Source of the DNA: Opitutaceae bacterium
GTDB taxonomy: Bacteria; Verrucomicrobiota; Verrucomicrobiia; Opitutales; Opitutaceae
NCBI GenBank assembly: GCA_027482185.1
Contig: JAIXWF010000013.1
Coordinates: 806,001 to 870,000, forward strand
Direction of reading: 5' to 3'
DNA length: 64,000 bases
Numbering within the stretch: position 1 is the stretch's first letter; each line of letters begins with the position of its first letter. The notes under the pieces are model-generated. The model saw only the letters and a program-made list of their open reading frames with translations. It had not been told where the DNA came from and ran no database searches. Made by a program: the position numbers and the translations under genes. Below, piece after piece: positions 1 through 11,479 of this stretch.

Positions 1-18
1 AGTACCCAACACGTTCCC

Positions 19-2910
19 ATGAAGCCCCTGCACCGATCGTTCGCGTTCCTCTGCCTGGTCGGTGCGCTGCGTGGCTTCGCCGCCGAGCCGTCCGTGGTCG
101 GGCCCGCCGCGCGGCTTTCCCTCACGCCGACGGGCGAGGTCGAAGTCGCGATGGCCGACGGCGCGGTCGCGCGGTTTGCCCCGGTTGTCGCGGTGCTGTC
201 GGCGCGTTCCGATCCGAATCTCGAAATGCGCTGGGGGCAATTTCCCGAAGCCGCGATGAAGCTGAGCGACACGGGTTCGATCTACAATGTGCTCACGTGG
301 GGCCGGAAAAACACCGCCGCCAAGAACGCGACCCAGCACGTCGAGGACGGTTTCGATCCCGCCATCGATCGCGGTTACGGCGGCGGCCGCACCGCCAATC
401 TGTTTGCCGCCGGAAAACTCCAGACCCTGCGCGCGAGCACCGGCCGATCCGACGGGAACAAGATCGCGTGGGAATTCCCCGCGGACGACACCGCCGCCGT
501 CCGGGCGGAGCTCGATCTGCCGTCCGACGGCACCGCCCCGCGTCTGCGTCTGACGACGACGGTCAAGGCGGATGGCTGGTATTCGTTTGGCTATGTCGGG
601 GCACCCGAGACGCCTGCGGCCGAGGTCGCGGAACTCTGGCAGCCGTTGATCTACAACGAACGCCGCTTTCCGCATGAGTCGTTTCTCGAGGCCGCGTACC
701 GCTGCCCGCTGCCGACCACGCTCGTCACCCGCGGCGGAATCACGACGGGCGTGCTCGCCGATCCGGCGGAGTATCCGTTCCAGCCGCTGCCGAATTTCGC
801 CAATTCGCGCTTCGGCGTGGCCCTGCGCAACGCCCGCGGGCTCGCGCAGCCGATGCTGTTCGCCCCGCTCCTCGGCGGCGCCGGTTCGCGGATGAAGGCC
901 GGCGAGACGCGCGAGTTCGTGATGCGGCTCGTCGTTGCCCGGGCGAATCTCTCCGCCACCTATGAACGGGTGGCCCGGTCGCTCTACGGTTTCGCCGATG
1001 TGCGCCACAACGCCCTCGGTTCGCTCAACGCCACCTTCGAGCGCATGCTCGAATTCGGCCTGAGCGACTACGCCAAGTTCAATGCCGACCTGCGCGGCTT
1101 CGCCTACGACACCGACGTGCCCGGTGCGGTAAAGAATGTCTCCGCCCTGCATCCGCTCGGCCTTGCGCTCGTCACCGACCGTTCGGAAATCTACACGCGG
1201 CTCGCGCGCCCGCTGATGGAGTTCTTCGTTTCGCGCGAACGCTTCCTCTTCACGACCGATCCCAAGGTGAAGGGCCAGTCGGCTTCTTCGCGCCTCGGCG
1301 GACTGGGCGCGCCGCTCACCGAATACGCGAATCTCTACGCGATGTCGGGCAAACGCACCCCGTTCTTCCGCACCGCGGCCGAGGGTTTGTTCGGCCGGGA
1401 CCGTGTGCTGAATCTCGAGGGCAATATCCGCGGCGACAATTGGTCCAATGCCCTCGGCCTTTACCGCGCGACCGGGGAAAAGCGCTGGCTCGACCACGCC
1501 GTCAAGGACGCCGATGCCTATCTCAAAACCCGCGTGGGGGTGCGCGCGGCGGACTATTCGGACCCCGATTCGCGCGGGTTGTTTTTCTGGACGGCGTTCA
1601 CGCCGCAGTGGATCGAGTTGTTCGAACTCTACGAGGAAACCAAGCTGCCACGCTTCCTCGAGGCGGCCCACGCCGGTGCCCGCGACTACGCGCAGTTTGT
1701 CTGGCTCGCGCCGCGCATCCCCGCCGGCGAGGTGCGCGTCAACGAAGACGGCCTCGCCCCGGCCTACCGGTCCGGACCGCGTTTCCCTCGGATCAAGGCC
1801 GAGCCCGAAACCGTGCCCGCGTGGCGCACGTCCGAGATCGGCCTCACCAGCGAGTCGGCCCCGACCAGCAAGGGTGCGCGCGGCATTCTCCTTGCCTGCT
1901 ACGCCCCGTGGATGCTGCGCATCGCCTCACTCACGAACGACGCGTTTCTCCACGACATCGCCCGCTCGGCCATCATCGGCCGCTACACCAGTTTTCCCGG
2001 CTACCACATCAACACCGCGCGCACGACGGCCTACGAGAAGCCCGACTTCGCGCGGCGCGGCAAAGACGAGCTCAACTCGGCGACCTCGATCCACTACAAC
2101 CACATTTGGCCGCATATCGCGCTGCTGTTCGACTATCTGGTGGCGGATGCGTTTGCGAAGTCGCGCGGCGCCGTCGATTTTCCCGCGCGCTACGCCGAGG
2201 GCTACGGCTACCTGCAGCAACGCGTGTTCGGCGATCGCCCCGGCAAGGTCCACGCCGAGAGCGGGCTGTATCTGTGGATGCCGCGCGGCGTGCTGACGGT
2301 TGATCACCCCGAACTCAATTACGTTATGGCCCGCGGGGCCGGCAAAGTGGCCATCGTGCTCACCAACCAATCGAAGTCCGCGGTCAAGGCCCGCGTCGCA
2401 CTCTCGCCTGAGCGCGTGGCGATCGCCCCGGGTTCCACTGCGAAGGTCACCGTGTGGGAAAACAACCGGCGGGTAGGGGAGGGGCCGTTGGCGGCCGAGG
2501 GCCGGATCGCCGTCGACGTCGCGGCGGAGGGCATCACGACGCTCATCCTCAGTGGCGTGCAACCGCGCGTGGAGTTCCAGGACCAGATTCTCGGGCGCGC
2601 CGCGCGCCTGCCGGCGGAAAGCGTCGTTGACCTCGGCTGGCGCGGCGCGCGCGGCGTCGTGCTGTCGTTCGGCGCGGGGGAACTCACCAGTGCCTACGTT
2701 TACCTGCCCGACCGGGAGCGCGCCGTCACGAAGTGCACGGTGCACTATCGGCAAGGCGACGGCGCTGTCCGTTCCGCATCGGATACGTCCTATCCCTTCG
2801 ATTTCACGCTGCCCCTGGCGGGCGACGCGCCGCTCGAGTTCTGGTTCGAAACCGAATCGGGAACCGGGCCGGCGGAAAGCTCCCCGGTCGGCCGCCTCCT
2901 CCTGAAATGA
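19..2910 (+). CDS. Secreted protein of unknown family, probable alpha/alpha-toroid polysaccharide-active enzyme (paralogue A)
   Basis: This 963-residue protein starts with a signal peptide of about 22 residues, so it is exported. I do not recognise its family. It can be read as an N-terminal beta-rich part (about 25-320), a helical middle part (about 330-720) whose repeated helix pairs resemble an (alpha/alpha)6 barrel, and a C-terminal beta-rich part. It is clearly a paralogue of the gene at 15301-18165: both share [23 protein letters not shown] (about residue 660), HYNHIWPH (about 692) and GDRPGK, and these His/Tyr/Asn/Glu-rich blocks are candidate active-site segments. Its stop overlaps the GH95 start by 4 bp, so it is co-transcribed with glycosidases. 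A glycoside hydrolase or polysaccharide lyase role is inferred from fold pattern and neighbours. Only 18 bases precede the ATG and no Shine-Dalgarno is seen. Confidence 0.75.
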   Translation: MKPLHRSFAFLCLVGALRGFAAEPSVVGPAARLSLTPTGEVEVAMADGAVARFAPVVAVLSARSDPNLEMRWGQFPEAAMKLSDTGSIYNVLTWGRKNTAAKNATQHVEDGFDPAIDRGYGGGRTANLFAAGKLQTLRASTGRSDGNKIAWEFPADDTAAVRAELDLPSDGTAPRLRLTTTVKADGWYSFGYVGAPETPAAEVAELWQPLIYNERRFPHESFLEAAYRCPLPTTLVTRGGITTGVLADPAEYPFQPLPNFANSRFGVALRNARGLAQPMLFAPLLGGAGSRMKAGETREFVMRLVVARANLSATYERVARSLYGFADVRHNALGSLNATFERMLEFGLSDYAKFNADLRGFAYDTDVPGAVKNVSALHPLGLALVTDRSEIYTRLARPLMEFFVSRERFLFTTDPKVKGQSASSRLGGLGAPLTEYANLYAMSGKRTPFFRTAAEGLFGRDRVLNLEGNIRGDNWSNALGLYRATGEKRWLDHAVKDADAYLKTRVGVRAADYSDPDSRGLFFWTAFTPQWIELFELYEETKLPRFLEAAHAGARDYAQFVWLAPRIPAGEVRVNEDGLAPAYRSGPRFPRIKAEPETVPAWRTSEIGLTSESAPTSKGARGILLACYAPWMLRIASLTNDAFLHDIARSAIIGRYTSFPGYHINTARTTAYEKPDFARRGKDELNSATSIHYNHIWPHIALLFDYLVADAFAKSRGAVDFPARYAEGYGYLQQRVFGDRPGKVHAESGLYLWMPRGVLTVDHPELNYVMARGAGKVAIVLTNQSKSAVKARVALSPERVAIAPGSTAKVTVWENNRRVGEGPLAAEGRIAVDVAAEGITTLILSGVQPRVEFQDQILGRAARLPAESVVDLGWRGARGVVLSFGAGELTSAYVYLPDRERAVTKCTVHYRQGDGAVRSASDTSYPFDFTLPLAGDAPLEFWFETESGTGPAESSPVGRLLLK

Positions 2911-5288
2911 AAACGCGTTTCGCTCATCGCTTCCTGGTTTGGTCCGTCCTGCTCGGCGCGTTGACCGTGGGCGAATCCGCTCCGGCACCGGCTGCGGCGC
3001 CGGATGCCTCCGTGCTCTGGTACCGCGAGCCCGCGCGCACGTGGCACGAGGCCTTGCCCGTGGGCAACGGCCGCATCGGCGCGCTCGTGCACGGCGGCCC
3101 GGACAGCGACTTGCTCCAGCTCAACGAGGGGAGCGTGTGGTCCGGTCGCGCCGCCTACATCGAGAAACCCGAGGTGCTGGAGAATCTGCCGCGGCTGCGC
3201 GAACTGCTCTTTGCCGGGAAGCACGCCGAGGCGGACGCTTTGGCCAAACGGCACCTGACCACGGTGCCGCGGCCCGACTACGGCAGTTTCCAACCCCTCG
3301 GCGACCTGCGCCTGGAGTTCGAAACGGACATCGCCCATACGCGCGACTATCGGCGCGAACTCAACCTCGACACCGCAGTGGCGCGCACGACGTTCAAGCG
3401 CGGCAGCGCCGGGCACACCCGCGAGATTTTCACCAGCGCGGCTGCCGGCGCGCTGGTGATTCGCCTTACCGCCAGCCGGCCCGGGCTCATCACTTTTCGC
3501 GGTGTCCTCGGGCGAATCGGCGCGATCACGCGCGCCGACGGGGCCGATACGGTCATGATGACGGGCCGGTGCGCGGAGGGCGGCACCGAGTTTACCGTGG
3601 CCCTGCGGGCGGTCGCCGAGGGCGGGCGTGTCGTCGCCACCGACAATGCACTTACTGTCGAACGCGCCACCGCGGTTACGCTCCTGTTGACGGTCGGCTC
3701 GAGCTACTACAGCCCCGATCCCGCCGCGGCGGCGCGCCTCGCGTTGACCCAAGCTGCCGGTCGGACTTTCCCGCAATTGCTCGCCGACCACACGCGCGAC
3801 CACCAGGCGCTGTTTCGCCGCGTCAGGCTCGTCCTCGGCGGCACCGATGCCGCCACCGCCGCGTTGCCGACCGACGAACGCCTGCGGCGGGCCGCGGCCG
3901 GCGGCGCCGATCCGGACTTGGTCGCGCGGTATTTCGACTACGGGCGTTACTTGCTGATCGCTTCGTCGCGGACGGGCGCGTTGCCGGCGAATCTGCAGGG
4001 CCTCTGGAACCCGCTGCCGAATCCCCCGTGGTTTTCCGACTACACGATCAACATCAACACGCAGATGAACTACTGGCCCGCCGAGGTGGCGGGTCTCGCC
4101 GAGTGTCACGAGCCCCTGTTCGCCTTGGCCGAGAAGCTGGTGCCGCTCGCGCAACGGACCGCCCGGGAGCGCTTCGGCGCCGGCGGGCTCGCGCTCAGCA
4201 CGCGCACGACCATCTGGGGGCGCAGCGATCTGCGCGGCACGACGGGTCTCTTCTGGCCCGAGGCGCCGGCCTGGCTGGCGGCGCACTTCTGGGAGCATTG
4301 GCAGTTTTCCCAGGACCGGAAGTTCCTCGCGGAGCGCGCGTGGCCCTACCTGCGCGAAGCGGCTCGCTTCTACGTCGACACGCTCGTCGAGCACCCGCGC
4401 CATGGCTGGCTGGTCAGCGGCCCCTCGACGTCGCCGGAAAACTCCTACGTTGCGCCCGACGGCACGCGCACCGGCCTCGACATGGGACCGGCGATGACGA
4501 TGGCGATCGTACGCGAGTTGTTCGACCGTTGCCTCGCCGCCGCCGATTTGCTCGGCACCGACCGCGAATTCGCCGCGGTGCTGCGCGAGAAACGCGCCCG
4601 CCTCGCGCCGATCCGCGTCGGCGCCGACGGCCGGCTGTTGGAGTGGTCCGAGGACTTCAAGGAGCACGAGCCCGGGCACCGCCACACGTCGCACCTTTAT
4701 CCGCTGCACCCGGGCAACGAGATATCCGTTCGGCGTACGCCCGAGCTCGCCGCGGCGGCGCGCAAATCCCTCGAGGCCCGTCTCCGCCACGGCGGCGGTT
4801 ACACCGGCTGGAGCCGCGCTTGGCTCACCAATTTTTGGGCGCGCCTCGAGGACGGCGACAAAGCCCACGAGAGCATCGTCGCGCTCTTCAAAGACAGCAC
4901 GTTTCCCAATCTCTTCGACAACCACTACCGGGGTGAAGGCAATGTCTTCCAGATCGACGGAAACTTCGGCACCACCGCCGCCATCGCCGAGATGCTCCTG
5001 CAAAGCCAGAGCGGAGAACTGCACCTGCTGCCCGCCCTGCCTCAAGCGTGGCGCGAGGGCAGTGTGCGCGGTATGCGGGCGCGCGGCGGATTCACCGTCG
5101 ACCTGCACTGGCGCAACGGCGCGCTGACGGCGGCCACGATTGTCTCCACCCACGGCAATCCGTGCACCGTGCGCGCACGGACGCCCTTCCAACTGGGCCC
5201 GGCGCGAAGCCGCGCCGACGGATCGGGGCACGTCCTTGAATTCCCCACCGTCGCCGGACAGAGCTACGAAATGGCTCCGCAGCGATGA
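2907..5288 (+). CDS. GH95 family alpha-L-fucosidase / alpha-L-galactosidase, secreted
   Basis: A 793-residue exported glycosidase that should remove terminal alpha-L-fucose (or alpha-L-galactose) by the inverting GH95 mechanism. The N-terminal beta-domain opens with [20 protein letters not shown] and contains LNEGSVWSG, both typical of GH95. The Asn pair sits in [13 protein letters not shown] (about 381-392), the general-acid Glu in LLEWSEDF (about 577), followed by [14 protein letters not shown], and the Asp in FQIDGNFG (about 683). All catalytic positions known for the family are present. The start at 2907 is chosen because it forms an ATGA overlap with the upstream stop and begins a signal peptide; the same frame is open further upstream. 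Its own stop overlaps the next gene by 4 bp, so it belongs to a tight three-gene unit. The exact sugar cannot be told from sequence. Confidence 0.93.
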   Translation: MKTRFAHRFLVWSVLLGALTVGESAPAPAAAPDASVLWYREPARTWHEALPVGNGRIGALVHGGPDSDLLQLNEGSVWSGRAAYIEKPEVLENLPRLRELLFAGKHAEADALAKRHLTTVPRPDYGSFQPLGDLRLEFETDIAHTRDYRRELNLDTAVARTTFKRGSAGHTREIFTSAAAGALVIRLTASRPGLITFRGVLGRIGAITRADGADTVMMTGRCAEGGTEFTVALRAVAEGGRVVATDNALTVERATAVTLLLTVGSSYYSPDPAAAARLALTQAAGRTFPQLLADHTRDHQALFRRVRLVLGGTDAATAALPTDERLRRAAAGGADPDLVARYFDYGRYLLIASSRTGALPANLQGLWNPLPNPPWFSDYTININTQMNYWPAEVAGLAECHEPLFALAEKLVPLAQRTARERFGAGGLALSTRTTIWGRSDLRGTTGLFWPEAPAWLAAHFWEHWQFSQDRKFLAERAWPYLREAARFYVDTLVEHPRHGWLVSGPSTSPENSYVAPDGTRTGLDMGPAMTMAIVRELFDRCLAAADLLGTDREFAAVLREKRARLAPIRVGADGRLLEWSEDFKEHEPGHRHTSHLYPLHPGNEISVRRTPELAAAARKSLEARLRHGGGYTGWSRAWLTNFWARLEDGDKAHESIVALFKDSTFPNLFDNHYRGEGNVFQIDGNFGTTAAIAEMLLQSQSGELHLLPALPQAWREGSVRGMRARGGFTVDLHWRNGALTAATIVSTHGNPCTVRARTPFQLGPARSRADGSGHVLEFPTVAGQSYEMAPQR

Positions 5289-8242
5289 AACCCGCCATGC
5301 TGCCGTTCACCCACCCCGTTCTGATTCTCCTGCGTCCGCTCCGCCGCAGCTTGCTTGTGTTCGCCGCCTCCCTGGCGTTTTCGCTCCCCCTGGGCCGCGC
5401 CGCGGAGGAGGCGATGTCCGCCGATCGGCTTGCGGCCGGCTTCGCGGCGCCGCCGGCGAATGCGCGCCCGCTCGTGTGGTGGCATTGGATCAACGGCAAT
5501 GTTTCCAAACGCGGCATCGAGGCCGACCTGGCCGACATGAAGCGCGTGGGCATCGCGGGCGTGCAGATGTTCGACGCGAGCATCTACCTGCCCGCCGGAC
5601 CCGTGCGCTACGGCACCGACCTCTGGCACGAACATGTGCAGCACGCGATCGCGACGGCGGAAAAGTTCGGACTGGAGTTCCATTTGATGAACACCCCCGG
5701 CTGGTCGGCCAGCGGCGGCCCGTGGGTCACGCCGGAGCGCTCGATGAAGAAACTCGTGTGGAGCGAGACGGCGGCGACCGGCGGCGGCGCGCTCACCCTC
5801 GCCGTGCCGCGGCCGAGGATCGAGCCGTTGAAGTTCCGCACCCCGCCCGCGACGAAGATGGAGAATTTCTTCCGCGATATCGCCGTGCTGGCGGTTCCGG
5901 CCGACTCCACCCGCCGCACTCCCGACTGGGAATTCAAGACCAAGCTCAAGGAGAAGACGCTCGTCGCGGCGCCGTTCGACCCGGATGCCACGGGCTGCAT
6001 TCCCCGTGCCCGGGTGCTCGACCTCACGGCGGACTTCGATGGCGCCAGCGGCACGTTGCGCGCCACGCTTCCTGCCGGCGAGTGGACGATCTTGCGCTTC
6101 GGTTTCACCTCGACGAGTTCGACGAATCATCCCGCCGTGCCCGAGGGCCATGGCCTCGAGATCGACAAAATGGACGCCGACGCGGTTTCGTTCTACTTCG
6201 ATCAGGCGCTCGGCCGCATCCTGCGCGAGGCCGGCCCGCGCGTGGGGACGACGTTGAAGGGCATTCTTTTCGACAGCTTCGAAGGCGGCCCGCAAAACTG
6301 GACCGACACGTTTCCCGCCCAGTTCCGTGCGCTGAAAGGCTACGACTTCGTGCCGCTGCTGCCCGTGCTCACGGGGCGCGTGATGGAAAGCCCGGCGTTC
6401 ACCGAAGCGGCGCTGCGTGATTTTCGCGGCGCGGTCGAGGAACTCATCGCGAAAAACTATTTCGGTACCATGCAGCGGCGCGCGCACGAGCGCGGGTTGG
6501 TCATCTACGCCGAGGCGCAGGGCGGGCCGCTGAATCCGGTTTCGGCGAACGAGTTCGTCGATGTGCCGATGAACGAATTCTGGATGCCCGACACGGCACC
6601 GCGCCTGCCGCGGATCAAGCTCGTCGCGTCCGTCGCCAATGTCCTTGGTCGCCCGCTCGTCGCCGCCGAGGCGTTCACCGCCAAGCCCGAGGACGGCCGC
6701 TGGCTCGCGACGCCTGCCACGCTCAAGGGTCCCGGCGACTACGCGTGGACCGCCGGCATCAACCGCTTCATTTTGCACCACTACGTGCACCAACCCACCG
6801 ACGACGGCCCCGGCTTCGGCCTCGGCCGCTACGGCACGCACTTCGGCCGCCTCAACACCTGGTGGCCGCTCGCCGGTGCCTGGGTCGACTACGTGGCGCG
6901 CGGGCAATTTCTGCTGCAACAAGGCCGCACCGTCGCCGACATCGCGTTCCTCCACACCGAGGATCACGGCTACGCCTATCCCGCCGGCATGGTGGCTGCG
7001 CCGGCCGGATACGATTTCGACATCGTCTACCCGCACCACCTCGCCGCGATGACGTGGCGCGAAGGAGCGCTTACCCTTCCGACCGGCCCCGCCTACCGCG
7101 TCTTGATGCTGCCGGAAAACTGGGCCGCGGAGCTCGCCACGCTGCGCCGGCTTCGCGATTTTGCCCGCGCCGGTATGCCGATCTTCGGTGCCGCGCCGGT
7201 GACTCCCGCCGGCGTCAGCGACTACGAGGCGCGCCAGGAATTCGCCGCGCTCGTGCGCGAGTTGTGGGCCGGGCCCCGTCCGCTCATCCGGCGGACACCT
7301 TTGTCCACCGCGCTCGGTGAAATCGGCCTCGCGCCCGACGTGATGCTGCCACCCGCGCCGGCGGGAGGCGAACTGCGTTACCTTCATCGCCGCACGCCCG
7401 ACGCCGAAATCTACTTCGTTTTCAACCACTCGGACCGCGACGTCGCCGGCGACTTCACCTTCCGCGTCACCGGCCGCCAGCCCGAGCTCTGGAACGCAAT
7501 CGGCGGCGCCCGGGCCGACGCCCCTGGGTTCCGTCCGAACGCCGCCGGCACCACCGTGCCGCTCCGGCTCGAGCCGCGCGGCTCGATCTTCGTCGTCTTC
7601 CGCCGCGCCGCGGCCGGGCCGAGCGCCGCCGTTCCGCCGACTGCAGTCGCGGCGACGCTGCCGATCGCCGGACCGTGGCGCATTGCGTTCCACGACGGCC
7701 GCGGCGCGCCGCCCGACGCGACTTTCGCGACGCTCGCCTCGTGGACGGAGAACGAAAACCCCGGCATCAAGTTCTACTCCGGCACCGCCACGTACCGCAC
7801 GACCTTCGCCGTTCCATCCGCCGACCTTCGTGCCGGCGCGATCGCCGTGCTCGATCTCGGCACAGTCGCCGATCTTGCAGAAGTCCGGCTTAACGGCGCG
7901 CTCATCGGCACGCTCTGGCAACCGCCGTTTCGCGCCGAGGTCACGCGCCACCTGCGCGCCGGCGACAACCTTCTCGAGGTCCGCGTGGCCAACCGTTGGA
8001 TCAACCGCGTGATCGGCGACGAGTCGCTGCCCACCGACCTCAGGTATCAGCCCGAGGGGAAAAACAAGTTCACCGACGGAAAACTCGAGGCTCTGCCCGC
8101 TTGGCTTTACGACCGCTCGCGCCTCTCCGAGCGGCAGCGCCACAGCTTCACCACCTGGAAACACTACGAGGCATCGTCCCCGCTCGTCCCGTCCGGTCTG
8201 CTCGGTCCCGTGCAGATCGAATGGAAAGCGCCGGCGCCGTAG
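5285..8242 (+). CDS. GH106-like alpha-L-rhamnosidase, secreted
   Basis: A 985-residue exported protein with a signal peptide of about 39 residues ending near GRAAEE. The catalytic part begins with [20 protein letters not shown] and continues through [17 protein letters not shown], which is the signature start of the GH106-type rhamnosidase family. [12 protein letters not shown] and the HHYVHQP block lie in the middle, and the C-terminal 200 residues ([26 protein letters not shown]) form a GH2-like sugar-binding beta-sandwich. It would release terminal alpha-L-rhamnose from glycans such as pectic rhamnogalacturonan. The ATG overlaps the GH95 stop by 4 bp. A perfect 8-bp hairpin (8230-8249) spans the stop codon. 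Rhamnosidase activity is inferred by family; related proteins can have other linkage preferences. Confidence 0.87.
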   Translation: MKPAMLPFTHPVLILLRPLRRSLLVFAASLAFSLPLGRAAEEAMSADRLAAGFAAPPANARPLVWWHWINGNVSKRGIEADLADMKRVGIAGVQMFDASIYLPAGPVRYGTDLWHEHVQHAIATAEKFGLEFHLMNTPGWSASGGPWVTPERSMKKLVWSETAATGGGALTLAVPRPRIEPLKFRTPPATKMENFFRDIAVLAVPADSTRRTPDWEFKTKLKEKTLVAAPFDPDATGCIPRARVLDLTADFDGASGTLRATLPAGEWTILRFGFTSTSSTNHPAVPEGHGLEIDKMDADAVSFYFDQALGRILREAGPRVGTTLKGILFDSFEGGPQNWTDTFPAQFRALKGYDFVPLLPVLTGRVMESPAFTEAALRDFRGAVEELIAKNYFGTMQRRAHERGLVIYAEAQGGPLNPVSANEFVDVPMNEFWMPDTAPRLPRIKLVASVANVLGRPLVAAEAFTAKPEDGRWLATPATLKGPGDYAWTAGINRFILHHYVHQPTDDGPGFGLGRYGTHFGRLNTWWPLAGAWVDYVARGQFLLQQGRTVADIAFLHTEDHGYAYPAGMVAAPAGYDFDIVYPHHLAAMTWREGALTLPTGPAYRVLMLPENWAAELATLRRLRDFARAGMPIFGAAPVTPAGVSDYEARQEFAALVRELWAGPRPLIRRTPLSTALGEIGLAPDVMLPPAPAGGELRYLHRRTPDAEIYFVFNHSDRDVAGDFTFRVTGRQPELWNAIGGARADAPGFRPNAAGTTVPLRLEPRGSIFVVFRRAAAGPSAAVPPTAVAATLPIAGPWRIAFHDGRGAPPDATFATLASWTENENPGIKFYSGTATYRTTFAVPSADLRAGAIAVLDLGTVADLAEVRLNGALIGTLWQPPFRAEVTRHLRAGDNLLEVRVANRWINRVIGDESLPTDLRYQPEGKNKFTDGKLEALPAWLYDRSRLSERQRHSFTTWKHYEASSPLVPSGLLGPVQIEWKAPAP

Positions 8243-8249
8243 CGCCGGC
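8230..8249. repeat. Perfect 8-bp hairpin over the GH106 stop codon
   Basis: GCCGGCGC, loop CGTA, then GCGCCGGC. The TAG stop of the GH106 gene lies in the loop/3' arm. A related hairpin with the shared GCCGGCGC-(T/C)GTA-GCG core occurs at 12851-12872, just after the alpha/beta-hydrolase gene. There is no T-run, so a plain intrinsic terminator is unlikely; an RNA-processing or stability element is possible. Confidence 0.5.
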
Positions 8250-8289
8250 CATCGCAACTTTGTCCGCCCAACGCCGATACCCCAACCCC

Positions 8290-11200
8290 ATGAACTCCCT
8301 GTTTTCCTTCACGTCCTTCTGGCGAATCGGAACGCGCAGCGCCGTCCGACGTGTCGTTCTGAATCTGTTCGCGTCGCTCGCGTTGGTGCTCGGCGGCCGG
8401 GCCCAATCCCCGGGCGAGCCCGTTGGCGCGGTCCAAGGCACGGTGTCCAACGCCGCGAGCGGGTCCCCGCTCGGCCGGGCCAAAGTGACCATCCGGGGCA
8501 CGGCCCAGGAGGCGCTGACGGACGACGACGGCCGGTATTTTCTCCGCGGAACTCCGGCAAAGGCGATCGAGTTGGAAGTATCCTATCTGGGATTCGTTTC
8601 GCAAACGTCGCGGGTGACGGTGCCGCCCGGCGGCCAGGTAGCGCAGGATTTCCAGCTCAGCCGCCAGGGCACCGACCGGCGCGGCGCGGAGGACCGGACG
8701 GTGGTGATGGAGACGTTCCAGGTGGTCGCGGATCAGACTATGAGCGGCCAAGCGGTCGCGATGAACGAGCAACGCCATGCGGCCAATATCAAGAACGTGG
8801 TCTCGTTCGACGAACTCGGCGACCGCGGCCAGGAAAACATCGGCGACTATGTGCGCTTTCTGCCCGGCGTCACGATTCTGGACGATGGCACCAACCCCGG
8901 TCGGATTGCCCTGGGCGGATTTCCCGCGGAAATGTCCAACCTGCAGATCGACGGCGTGGACGTGCCTGCCACCGGCATCGGCCCGACCAGCAGTCGCGCC
9001 GCGGCGCTGCAGGATGTGCCGATCCTGAACATCGAGCGCGTCGAGGTCTCGAAGGTGCCCACGCCCGACCTGCCCGCTTCCGGTTTGGGCGGATCGATGA
9101 ATCTGATCGCGAAGACCGGCACGGGTCTCAAGCGCCCGGTCGGTCGCTACCAGGTGTACATGAATTTCGACAACGTGGACGGCTTGAGTTTCAACGGCGG
9201 TGCGCGGCAACCCCACGAACGGGCATCGCCGCGCCGCAAGGAGCCTTCGTTCAGCCTGAGCTACGCTTTCCCGGTGGGAAAAAAGCTCTCGGTCAGCTTG
9301 GGTGGCTCCCGTTCCTGGCGCCAGCGGCCGACTGACGACACGCCTTCCGAGGTCGCCTTTTGGAACCTCAGGAATACCTATTTTGCAACCGGCGCGCCGA
9401 AGGATTATGCTCTGGCGATCACGCAATGGCGCCAGGAGGCCTCGATTTCGCGGACCGACAATTTCCAGCTCGGCCTCGATTGGCGGCCGACGAACAACGA
9501 TACCCTCAGCCTGCAGGTCCAGGAACGCGCGGTGGTTGAAAAGAAGGCCCAGAGCTTCATGACCGCGCGCGTGAACGCCGGCTACGATGCGATCGGCAAT
9601 GCGGATTACACCCAGAGCCGCGGTGCCACCGGCAGCTTCGAAATGGGCACACTCAATCCGTCGAATTTCGACGCGACCACCGACACCAGTATCCGGTCGC
9701 TGAAGTATCAGCATCGCGGCCCGGTGTGGAACTTCGACGCGCAGGCGTCCTACTCCGCCGCCGACCGCGAGCGCAGCAGCCTCGGCAAGGGCTACTTCAA
9801 CGGCGTCCTGGCCAGTATCCTCAACGTCAACATCCGCGGCGACGGCATCGGGAAGGGTTCGAGCATCGGGCCGCAAACCTACACGATCAACCGCACCAAC
9901 GGCCCGCTGCTGGATCCCTTCAACGCCAACAACTACACGCTCGGCACGGCCAACGAAGAGTATGCCCTGTATCAGACGGACGCCACGGCCGGGCGCCTGA
10001 ACCTGAGCCGCGCGATTGGCCGGAACCTCACGCTCAAGCTCGGCGGCGCTTACAACCGCCTCGACAAAGACGATACCCGGCCGGTCAAGAACTACACCTT
10101 TGTCGGCCGGGGCGCCGGCCAGACCGCCGTCTCGCTCTACGACCTCGTGGATGAGTCGATCGACGTGAAGGTGAACGGGAACCCGGTGCGCTGGATCAGC
10201 CCCGTGAAGGCCTATGATCTCTTCGTGCAACACCCGGAGTATTTCACCCTGAACACCACCTACATCCAGAACCTCGCGCAGAATTCCAAACGCATGCTCG
10301 AGGATATTCTGGCCGGCTATTTCCGGCTCGATCTCCGCCTCCTTTCCGGCCGGCTGAACTTCACGGGCGGCGCCCGCTACGAGAAAACTGATCTCAAGGG
10401 CTGGAGCATGAAGCGCGACAATTTCGCCATCTACCAGCGCGATGCGGCGGGCAACCTGTTGCGCACCAGCACGGGCGCGTTGATCGCCATCACCAACAAC
10501 ACCGAGCAGCGGCTCCGGCTCATCAATCAGGAGCGCGGGAATTTCGAGAGCCAGACCTACGACGGGTTCTATCCCAGCCTCAACGCCAACTACGCGTTTA
10601 CCGAGAACCTTGTGGCGCGGGCGGCCTACGCCCGGACGCTCGGCCGCCCCGATGTGCAGTACGTCGTGGCCGGGATCACGGTGCCGGTTCCCACCGACAC
10701 CAATGCCACCACCGCGCGCACCATTGTGGTCGGCAATCCCGGCCTGGAGCCCTGGACCGCGGACAGTTTTCACCTGTCCCTCGACTCCTATCATCTGAAG
10801 GGCGGATTCGGCTCGGTCGGGGTCTATCGCAAGCAGGTCAGCAACTTTTTCGCGCAGCGCGGCCGGCCGACCACCGCGGCCACGCTCGAGGCCTACGGCA
10901 TCCCGGAGGGCGACATCGCGTATATGTTGGCCGACAACTACGTCTTGCGCCGCTGGGAAAACGTGGGCGATGCGACCCTGGACGGCGTCGAACTGAGCTA
11001 CCGCCAGGATCTGTTGTTTTTGCCGTCCTGGCTGCAGCTCGTGCAGGCTTGGGTAAACTATACGCATCTGAAAGTGGGCGGACCCAATGCGGCGGATTTC
11101 GTGGGGTTCAGTCCCGATTCCCTGACGGCGGGGTTGAACTACATTCGGCCGCGCTTCTCCGTCCGGCTGACGGCGGCCTATCAGGCCGAGACCAAGCGAG

Positions 11201-11466
11201 CGGAGGTTTTGGCCACACCCGGAACCCAGGCCGAAGGGTTCATTCCTCCCTCTACCTATGAATACCAGTCGGCCTACACCCGCTATGGCATCAGCGCGGA
11301 ATACGCCCTGAGCAAGAAGTTCGCCCTCTACCTGAACTGGGACGACGTGTTCGCCAAGGACCGCTTTTTGTATCGCCGGGCCCCGGACACGCCGGCCTTT
11401 GCTCAAACCGCCCAACGCTACGTCAGCCCTTCCTTCATCGTGATCGGCGTGAAGGGCAGTTTCTGA
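8290..11466 (+). CDS. SusC-like TonB-dependent receptor with N-terminal carboxypeptidase-regulatory-like domain
   Basis: A 1058-residue outer-membrane receptor. The signal peptide covers about 1-39. A carboxypeptidase-regulatory-like beta-domain follows (GAVQGTVSNAASGSPLGRAKV to about residue 125), then the plug (VVSFDELGDRGQENIGDYV, LPGVTILDDG, IERVEVSKVPTPDLPASGLGGSMNLI), then a large beta-barrel ending in the usual terminal Phe. It should import oligosaccharides or another large ligand using TonB energy; the glycosidase neighbours favour oligosaccharides. No SusD-like lipoprotein gene is adjacent, as is usual outside Bacteroidota. The start at 8290 is chosen because the signal peptide begins there, 47 bases after the GH106 stop. 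The leader is C-rich with no Shine-Dalgarno. Confidence 0.92.
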   Translation: MNSLFSFTSFWRIGTRSAVRRVVLNLFASLALVLGGRAQSPGEPVGAVQGTVSNAASGSPLGRAKVTIRGTAQEALTDDDGRYFLRGTPAKAIELEVSYLGFVSQTSRVTVPPGGQVAQDFQLSRQGTDRRGAEDRTVVMETFQVVADQTMSGQAVAMNEQRHAANIKNVVSFDELGDRGQENIGDYVRFLPGVTILDDGTNPGRIALGGFPAEMSNLQIDGVDVPATGIGPTSSRAAALQDVPILNIERVEVSKVPTPDLPASGLGGSMNLIAKTGTGLKRPVGRYQVYMNFDNVDGLSFNGGARQPHERASPRRKEPSFSLSYAFPVGKKLSVSLGGSRSWRQRPTDDTPSEVAFWNLRNTYFATGAPKDYALAITQWRQEASISRTDNFQLGLDWRPTNNDTLSLQVQERAVVEKKAQSFMTARVNAGYDAIGNADYTQSRGATGSFEMGTLNPSNFDATTDTSIRSLKYQHRGPVWNFDAQASYSAADRERSSLGKGYFNGVLASILNVNIRGDGIGKGSSIGPQTYTINRTNGPLLDPFNANNYTLGTANEEYALYQTDATAGRLNLSRAIGRNLTLKLGGAYNRLDKDDTRPVKNYTFVGRGAGQTAVSLYDLVDESIDVKVNGNPVRWISPVKAYDLFVQHPEYFTLNTTYIQNLAQNSKRMLEDILAGYFRLDLRLLSGRLNFTGGARYEKTDLKGWSMKRDNFAIYQRDAAGNLLRTSTGALIAITNNTEQRLRLINQERGNFESQTYDGFYPSLNANYAFTENLVARAAYARTLGRPDVQYVVAGITVPVPTDTNATTARTIVVGNPGLEPWTADSFHLSLDSYHLKGGFGSVGVYRKQVSNFFAQRGRPTTAATLEAYGIPEGDIAYMLADNYVLRRWENVGDATLDGVELSYRQDLLFLPSWLQLVQAWVNYTHLKVGGPNAADFVGFSPDSLTAGLNYIRPRFSVRLTAAYQAETKRAEVLATPGTQAEGFIPPSTYEYQSAYTRYGISAEYALSKKFALYLNWDDVFAKDRFLYRRAPDTPAFAQTAQRYVSPSFIVIGVKGSF

Positions 11467-11479
11467 CGGGGAGGGCGGA